Assembly (NCBI GenBank): GCA_964640305.1
Contig: CAZXFF010000022.1
Span: 1 to 29,929, forward strand
Direction of reading: 5' to 3'
Origin: Coprenecus sp964640305
GTDB taxonomy: Bacteria; Bacteroidota; Bacteroidia; Bacteroidales; UBA932
DNA length: 29,929 nt
Positions 24,786 through 29,929 of this stretch are shown piece by piece; the stretch's first letter is position 1; each line of letters begins with the position of its first letter. The position numbers were made by a program, and so were the translations under genes. A model generated the notes under the pieces. It had not been told where the DNA came from, did no database searches, and worked only from the letters and a program-made list of their open reading frames with translations.

Positions 24786-26877
24786 GGATAGTGACAATTC
24801 TTGTTATCGTTTCTGTACTGTTGTCGGATTTGTACTTTATCTCTGCTTTGATTTCATAATCGCCAGAATAGTTGAAAATGGCCCTTCTGACATATATTTC
24901 ATTGCCGTTTATGAACCATTTGACGGAAGCGTATTCTTCTGTGATGTTTTCCATTACAAGGTCAATGTAGTCTCCCTCGTACAGTTTCTTCCTGCTTATG
25001 TTCATCAGTGGGTAGTGTGATGACAGTCCAGGAGTTGTGAAAACGACTGATACCGTATCTCCGTTTGAATAGTTGCCGATATGATAGATCATGCATGAAT
25101 ATACGGATGACGGTTCCAGGTCTTCTATAACGTATCCTGTCATTCTTGTGGTATCTTTTCTGTCTTCACATTCGATTCCCCATCTTGCAATTCCTGCATG
25201 GCTGCTGTCCCATTCCAGTATAGCTGATGTCTGGTATGCTTTTACTGACACATCCTCTGGTTTGAGCAGGATCTCGGAGTTGTCTTTTCTGACAGAAAAG
25301 GATATGCTGTTGCCTTCAGCGGTTATGTCATAGAACAGATATCCGGCCGGGATACCGTCCCAACTGACGAATGCCGGCTCTGTTACCGGCCCGAATTCTG
25401 TAATCTGCGCCTGACCGGGAAAGAATACCTGGCTTATGCTTTCTGCTTTAGGGTATGCTTCCACAAGATCAGCGCATTCATGTGCGGCGTAGGTGTTTAT
25501 AAGGTTGTTTTCCCATCTTACCGATGCGGTTATCCCGTCAACGATATTGGAGGATTTGTCGATATGGTATATAAGCATGCCGCTTCCGTTGATGTATCTG
25601 TCCCAGCCTTCTGCAGTTCTGGCTTCAGCCAGAAAGTATTCCCCGTCTTTATCGCAGGGGATTCTTATGGCTTTATTTGAAATGTTGATGGGAATCAGGG
25701 TCATTCTGGTATCTGCAATTACCTGTTCATATTCGAGGATACCGGCAAGCTCCCTGTCTATAGCACAATAGTAGGGTGGTGTCCTGCCGAAGTTGCTGTA
25801 GTTCCCTTCGTCCATTATGGACAGGCGTTCCCAAAGGCATTTGCTGTTCCCTCCGTTGCCGTAGTTTACATCGTACAGATCCTTAAGTCCTAACGAGTGC
25901 GAGAATTCATGACAGAAGTTTCCTATGCCTGCAAACAGATAATTGCCTCCGACATCTCCCGACAGGTCACTGCCCATCAGTTCCGAAGAGCACCCGAACA
26001 GAGACAGGCGTACTCCGTCCAATCGTATCCCTTCGTTGTAAATGCTGTAGGTCTGTGGCCATATGGCATCCGTATTCCCGCTTTCAGCTTCATTGTGGCC
26101 GGCATAAAGTATGAAGACATAATCCACATTCCCGTCATTGTCATTGTCATATCTGGAGAAGTCTACTGTAGGATTGACAGCCAGACAGGCTTCCCTGACC
26201 ATTTCCCTGATATTCTTGTCGTATATTATTACCGAAGGGGTACTCTGGTCATTTGCTCCATAATAATCCATGGATTTGGAGAGCAGTACAGGGGGTGTGA
26301 CATCGAAATTGAAAGTCGTATTGGGGATATTGGCTTCAAAGTAGTCTTTTGCCGAACCGTTTGCACCATATTCAGAATATCCGGCAGTGTTAAGCATTGC
26401 CTGGATATGGCTTTGGATATCAGTGGCGGTAAATCTGACATCGCTGAATTCCACTGGGATTACCAGCGCATTTACAGTGCCCGGAACCGCTCTAAGAGCC
26501 ATGGTTTGCATTCCGCCTGCCGCTTCGAACCGCCTGATGCCCAGATCTCTCATCCGTCCTGTTTCTTCAATGCTGATCGGTCCGTTTGCGGACAGCGGCA
26601 TATTGGCAAATCTCATCCCGGAACTTCTGGCAATTGTTCCTGAGGACAGAATGGATCCGTTGCTGTATGCAGCGTAGCAGTAGAATCCGTCGGAGGTGCG
26701 GGTCACGAGTCTGCCGTCAACGGTAGTAGCGTAACGGAAAAACTCGTCTCCGTGCATGACTATTTCAAGTATGCTTCCGTCAGGCTGTTTTACCTTGATC
26801 GGATACGGGTATGCTTTTACAGCATAGAGGTGCAGAGTGGACAAAAGCAAAAAAAATATAGTGAGGATAAGTCTCAT
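24763..26877 (-). CDS. M6-family secreted metalloprotease
   Basis: This 704-aa protein has a signal peptide (MRLILTIFFLLLSTLHLYAV). An N-terminal pro-region is followed by the M6 (immune-inhibitor-A-like) catalytic domain starting near residue 130 (VPGTVNALVIPVEFSD). It has a DNDNDGNVDYVF calcium-type block (about 244-256), the zinc motif HEFSHSLGLKD (323-333) and a Met-turn-like LSIMDEGNY. After about residue 530 come a fibronectin-III-like domain and a C-terminal Ig/PKD-like domain (YEGDYIDLVMEN...). The fold is metzincin-like and the enzyme acts outside the cell. A promoter lies just upstream. A small lipoprotein gene overlaps its end. Confidence 0.92.
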   Translation of the reverse strand: MRLILTIFFLLLSTLHLYAVKAYPYPIKVKQPDGSILEIVMHGDEFFRYATTVDGRLVTRTSDGFYCYAAYSNGSILSSGTIARSSGMRFANMPLSANGPISIEETGRMRDLGIRRFEAAGGMQTMALRAVPGTVNALVIPVEFSDVRFTATDIQSHIQAMLNTAGYSEYGANGSAKDYFEANIPNTTFNFDVTPPVLLSKSMDYYGANDQSTPSVIIYDKNIREMVREACLAVNPTVDFSRYDNDNDGNVDYVFILYAGHNEAESGNTDAIWPQTYSIYNEGIRLDGVRLSLFGCSSELMGSDLSGDVGGNYLFAGIGNFCHEFSHSLGLKDLYDVNYGNGGNSKCLWERLSIMDEGNYSNFGRTPPYYCAIDRELAGILEYEQVIADTRMTLIPINISNKAIRIPCDKDGEYFLAEARTAEGWDRYINGSGMLIYHIDKSSNIVDGITASVRWENNLINTYAAHECADLVEAYPKAESISQVFFPGQAQITEFGPVTEPAFVSWDGIPAGYLFYDITAEGNSISFSVRKDNSEILLKPEDVSVKAYQTSAILEWDSSHAGIARWGIECEDRKDTTRMTGYVIEDLEPSSVYSCMIYHIGNYSNGDTVSVVFTTPGLSSHYPLMNISRKKLYEGDYIDLVMENITEEYASVKWFINGNEIYVRRAIFNYSGDYEIKAEIKYKSDNSTETITRIVTIHEREDTL

Positions 26878-26904
26878 TTGTTATTTTTGCAGCAGTAAAT
26901 TTTT

Positions 26905-26935
26905 GCAATTTACCAATATTTATCCTAAAAACAAA
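26905..26935 (-). promoter_or_regulatory. Promoter for the M6 protease gene
   Basis: On the minus strand TTTG (26932-26935) is followed by 19 bases and TAAATTGC (26905-26912), a partial match to TAnnTTTG. The start of transcription would be about 20 bases before the ATG at 26877. It lies in the 58-bp divergent gap shared with the PCMD gene. Confidence 0.4.
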
Positions 26936-27892
26936 ATGACAAGGTTTGCATCACTATTTCTATGGATGACCCTCGTTCTTCTTCCGCAAGGATTGCTGGC
27001 CAATGACAGCCTGATAAGAAAAGCCGGAAGTCTGGACCAGTGGAGGGTAATCAGACAGAGGGAATCGAAAATCATAGGCGGGAAATACAAGTGTGTCCAT
27101 AAACTGCAGAGCGGGGATACGCTGTACGATTATAGGGATTTCAGGCAGGGAGAGAACGATATATTGGCGCCATGCAACATTACTGCCGATATATTGGGGG
27201 TCGTCAAAGTAAGCAACTCGGTTACTCCAGAACCCAGGAACGGAGGCTATTGTGCAAGGCTGGAGGTCGTGCTTGAGGAGGTCAAGGTACTTGGTCTGGT
27301 CAGCATCGAGGCTCTGGCCCAGGGGACAATCATTTCCGGTACTTTCCACGAGCCTGTAACGGATACGAAGAATCCATACCGCAAGATATCCAGTGGAGTA
27401 CCCTTCACATACAGGCCCAAGGCCCTCCGTTTTGACTATAAGGCGGAGGTCGGGAACAGGATGGTACGGGCTACCGGATTGAGCCCGAAGAAGGTACTGG
27501 ATGATGAAGACTATCCTTTCATACAGGTTATCCTGCAGAAAAGAGTTGAAGCTGAGGACGGAAGCATCAAGGCCTACAGAGTGGGCAGCGGGCTGAAGAT
27601 TTTCAGGAATTCCGTGTCGGAATGGAAAAACGGGGAGACTGTCGAAATCAAGTACGGGGATGTAACCGGCGAACCTGATTTCCATCCCCTGTCCGGTTTC
27701 AAGCAAGGCTCTACCACCCATTACTGCATTAACAGCAAAGGAGAGAATGTCATGGTGCAGGAAGTGGGGTGGGCTGACAAATCCGAGACTCCGACGCATC
27801 TTGTGCTTTGGATCTCATCCAGTATGGGGGAGGCCTTCTATGGGGCACTTGGCAACAAACTGTGGGTAGACAATGTCGAATTCGTTTACTAG
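26936..27892 (+). CDS. PCMD-domain secreted protein
   Basis: This 318-aa protein has a signal peptide (MTRFASLFLWMTLVLLPQGL then LAND). The mature part follows the PCMD (putative carbohydrate metabolism domain, PF13201) layout: ESKIIGGK near the start, GGYCARLEV, GTFHEPVTDTKNPYRKISSG, GVPFTYRPKALRFDYKAEVG, WKNGE.VEIKYGDVTG and an end reading EAFYGALGNKLWVDNVEFVY. Its molecular role is not established. I chose the ATG at 26936, because the frame is open from 26837 but the extension has no signal peptide. It overlaps the barrel gene downstream by 20 bp, so the two are probably partners. Confidence 0.88.
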   Translation: MTRFASLFLWMTLVLLPQGLLANDSLIRKAGSLDQWRVIRQRESKIIGGKYKCVHKLQSGDTLYDYRDFRQGENDILAPCNITADILGVVKVSNSVTPEPRNGGYCARLEVVLEEVKVLGLVSIEALAQGTIISGTFHEPVTDTKNPYRKISSGVPFTYRPKALRFDYKAEVGNRMVRATGLSPKKVLDDEDYPFIQVILQKRVEAEDGSIKAYRVGSGLKIFRNSVSEWKNGETVEIKYGDVTGEPDFHPLSGFKQGSTTHYCINSKGENVMVQEVGWADKSETPTHLVLWISSSMGEAFYGALGNKLWVDNVEFVY

Positions 27893-29024
27893 AATTCTTT
27901 TCCTTTTGATTATGTTCCTGTCTCCACTGGTATCGCAGGGGCAGGATGTATATGATTCTGCCTACATAAGAAGGGTTCAGGATACGGTGGACAGGTATAT
28001 CCGGAGGCATCCGGAATTACGCTATCCTAAATCCGGAACAAAAAAATTCAGTGTTATCCCTGTTTACGGAGCAATGTATTCCCCCGAGCAGAAACTGATG
28101 GCTATGGGTGGATTCATGGGTTCTTTCCGGACATCCGGTGATACCCTTGTCCCTCTTTCCCAGGTCGGGGCTATCGCCTCTGTATCCACGAATCTGCATA
28201 TTGCGGGGGCCCTTGCAGGTTCGGTGTTCAGCGGCAACGGGGGATTCCTTTTTACGTGGTCTGCCAAGTTCAATAATTCTCCTGGCCGCTTCTGGGGGCT
28301 GGGGTATGAGAATGCTGCATCAGGTAAGGATCCGGGATCAATGACTGAAAGGCGCTTGCGGATAAGGACCGATTATCTTTACAGACATTCCGGGTCATTT
28401 ATGGCAGGAGTCATGCTTGGATACAATTTCTACAAGGTTGCAGAACTCTCGGCTCCGGAGCTGCTGGAAGGACAGCCGCTTGCAGCGGATTATCTGTATG
28501 CGGGATTGAGGCTGGATGTGGATACCAGGGATGACATGTTCTCCCCAACGGAAGGATTGTATATCAATCTTGAGCAGGGTTTCTGGTTTCCGACTGTTAT
28601 GGACAGCTGGTTTTCGAAGACTTCATTCATAGCGGATTTCTATTTCAGCGGGTGGGAAGGGGCTGTTTTTGCCGTAGACATGACAGGGGAATTCAATTCC
28701 GCTGCTGCACCGTGGATGTTCTGGCCGGAAGTGGGAGGTGATGAAAGGATGAGGGGATATTACCTTGGCAAGTACAGGGAACGTAATTTCATTGCTGCCC
28801 AGCTTGAACTGCGTCAGAAGATATACAAGTGGCATGGCATCGCTCTTTGGGGCGGGGCCGGGAATGTATTCGGGTCTTCAAAGGAATTCAGGATAAAAAA
28901 TACCCTGCCCACATACGGGGCAGGGTACAGGTTCTCATTTTACAGTCTTGTCTTCAGACTGGATTTCGCATTCGGCAATAACGGTCAATGGGCCGTACTT
29001 GCCGGTTTTAATCATTCTTTTTGA
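27873..29024 (+). CDS. Omp85/surface-antigen-like outer-membrane barrel without POTRA
   Basis: This 383-aa protein has a signal peptide (FLSPLVSQGQ). A barrel domain shows the Omp85-type motifs DTRDDMFSPTEGLYINL (217-233) and RGYYLGKYRERN (294-305), ending in an aromatic-rich terminus (AGFNHSF). It matches the bacterial surface antigen domain of BamA-like proteins but has little room for POTRA repeats before the barrel (about 60 residues). It overlaps the PCMD gene by 20 bp, and its 3' end overlaps the convergent aspA by 17 bp. It may carry or display the PCMD protein at the surface, which is inference. Confidence 0.85.
   Translation: MSNSFTRILFLLIMFLSPLVSQGQDVYDSAYIRRVQDTVDRYIRRHPELRYPKSGTKKFSVIPVYGAMYSPEQKLMAMGGFMGSFRTSGDTLVPLSQVGAIASVSTNLHIAGALAGSVFSGNGGFLFTWSAKFNNSPGRFWGLGYENAASGKDPGSMTERRLRIRTDYLYRHSGSFMAGVMLGYNFYKVAELSAPELLEGQPLAADYLYAGLRLDVDTRDDMFSPTEGLYINLEQGFWFPTVMDSWFSKTSFIADFYFSGWEGAVFAVDMTGEFNSAAAPWMFWPEVGGDERMRGYYLGKYRERNFIAAQLELRQKIYKWHGIALWGGAGNVFGSSKEFRIKNTLPTYGAGYRFSFYSLVFRLDFAFGNNGQWAVLAGFNHSF
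28894..28927 (-). terminator. aspA terminator inside the convergent barrel gene
   Basis: A perfect 10-bp inverted repeat (TACCCTGCCC, 28901-28910, and GGGCAGGGTA, 28918-28927) has a 7-nt loop. Read on the minus strand it is followed directly by TTTTTT. It lies about 80 bases after the aspA stop and within the coding sequence of the barrel protein. Confidence 0.8.
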
Positions 29025-29929
29025 TGTCGATTACACTGGGCTTGATCATGTTCTTCGGGTTAAGGATGATGTCAAGCTGCTTTTTGGTAAGGAGGTTGCG
29101 TTCCAGAACGAGGTCGTAAACGCTTCTGCCTGTCTCCAGTGCTTCTTTGGCAATCTCGGTGCAGTTTGAGTAGCCGATGTAAGGTTTCAGGGCAGTAACG
29201 ATACCGATGCTGTGCTTTACGAGGTCTTCGCAATGTTTCCTGTTGGCTGTTATGCCTTCGATGCATTCTACGCGGAGGGTTTCGAATGCCTTGCTCATCC
29301 AGGTTGCTGATTCTACGAGGGATTCTACCATTACGGGTTCCATAACGTTAAGCTCGAGCTGTGCGGCTTCCGAAGCCATTGTTACGGCAACGTCGTTTCC
29401 GATAACCTTGAAGCATACCTGGTTTACAACTTCCGGGATGACAGGGTTTACCTTTCCGGGCATAATTGAAGAACCGGGCTGTTTGGGAGGCAGATTGATT
29501 TCCTGGATACCTGTACGGGGCCCTGAAGACATAAGCCTCAGGTCGTTGCATATCTTGGAAAGCCTGATGGCGATGGATTTGAGGGCAGAAGAGTATGCTA
29601 CCATGCAGGATGTATCGTGTGTTGCTTCCACGAGGTTGCGTGAGAGCTTGATGTCAAGTCCGGAGATTTCCCTGAGGTATTCTGTGCAGAATTTTGCATA
29701 GTCGGGTTCAGCTGTGATACCTGTTCCGATAGCTGTGGCGCCCATGTTTGTATAAAGGAATTCGTCAGCAGCTTTCTGGAGTCTGGAGGCTTCGTGTCTC
29801 ATGGCATCTGCAAATGCTCCGAATGACTGTCCTAGAGTCATAGGGACTGCGTCCTGAAGCTGAGTCCTACCCATCTTGATGATGTTTGCAAAAGCCTTTT
29901 TCTTGTCATCGAATGCTTTGATAAGGTCT
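29008..29929 (-). CDS. aspA: Aspartate ammonia-lyase, 3' part (partial)
   Basis: The last 306 codons of a fumarase/aspartase-superfamily enzyme are present; the 5' part lies beyond the window, with the frame open to its edge. The signature GSSIMPGKVNPV is present. The continuation PEVVNQVCFKVIGND and the KMGRTQLQDAVPMTLGQ block favour aspartase over fumarase. It makes fumarate and ammonia from L-aspartate in the cytoplasm, feeding fumarate respiration. The Met at 29874 is internal, not the start. Its 3' end overlaps the barrel gene by 17 bp, and its terminator lies inside that gene. Confidence 0.93.
   Translation of the reverse strand, partial: DLIKAFDDKKKAFANIIKMGRTQLQDAVPMTLGQSFGAFADAMRHEASRLQKAADEFLYTNMGATAIGTGITAEPDYAKFCTEYLREISGLDIKLSRNLVEATHDTSCMVAYSSALKSIAIRLSKICNDLRLMSSGPRTGIQEINLPPKQPGSSIMPGKVNPVIPEVVNQVCFKVIGNDVAVTMASEAAQLELNVMEPVMVESLVESATWMSKAFETLRVECIEGITANRKHCEDLVKHSIGIVTALKPYIGYSNCTEIAKEALETGRSVYDLVLERNLLTKKQLDIILNPKNMIKPSVIDIKKND

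Noticed and set aside
25897..26643. 248-codon plus-strand frame
   Set aside because: It is antisense to the M6 protease catalytic domain, including its HEFSH motif.
26837..26935. N-terminal extension of the PCMD gene
   Set aside because: The extension runs into the divergent protease gene and would bury the clear signal peptide starting at 26936.
26960..27799. 279-codon minus-strand frame
   Set aside because: It is antisense to the PCMD gene and shows no family motif or signal peptide.

Overview
The window comes from a Bacteroidota genome, most likely a gut-type Bacteroidales. The evidence is a SusC/SusD pair, BACON domains, many lipoproteins with Bacteroidota-style signal peptides, a short Hc1-type histone H1-like gene, a PCMD-domain protein, and promoters of the TTTG-N19-TAnnTTTG type. 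I cannot name the genus. The protein-degrading and amino-acid-fermenting content would fit an asaccharolytic lineage, but that is inference.

Layout. (1) 1-4819: two tandem copies of a two-gene cassette. Each has a 42- or 52-codon peptide gene whose stop codon overlaps the start (TAATG) of a lipoprotein with a fimbrillin-like N-terminal region and a C-terminal array of 21-residue leucine-rich repeats. About 1.5 kb with no convincing gene separates the copies. It holds a 141-bp-period repeat with alternating inverted 12-mers, then a stretch of recurring short words. (2) 4911-11641, minus strand: an RND efflux system read as membrane-fusion protein, pump, outer-membrane factor. The membrane-fusion gene is broken by one in-frame TAA. 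Upstream are a small cysteine-rich secreted ORF with its own promoter and a MarC-family membrane protein. (3) 11742-11915: a histone H1-like gene with a strong terminator. (4) 12091-24332: eight tightly packed plus-strand genes: BACON/LRR lipoprotein, SusC, SusD, metallopeptidase lipoprotein, ornithine-cyclodeaminase-family enzyme, L-serine ammonia-lyase, AraC regulator, and a second exported metallopeptidase. (5) 24345-26877, minus strand: an M6-family metalloprotease overlapping a small lipoprotein. (6) 26936-29024: a PCMD-domain protein overlapping an Omp85-like barrel. (7) 29008 to the window end: the 3' part of aspA, whose terminator lies inside the convergent barrel gene.

How the parts may work together. 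The eight-gene operon looks like a polysaccharide-utilisation locus rebuilt for protein. It has surface-binding and TonB-dependent import modules, two predicted HExxH peptidases in place of glycosidases, two cytoplasmic amino-acid enzymes, and an AraC regulator inside the operon. No glycoside hydrolase, polysaccharide lyase or sulfatase is visible anywhere in the window. A third peptidase (M6) and aspartate ammonia-lyase lie close by. A peptide import and amino-acid fermentation role is therefore my main hypothesis. The small-peptide/LRR-lipoprotein cassettes are the second candidate for an undescribed system.
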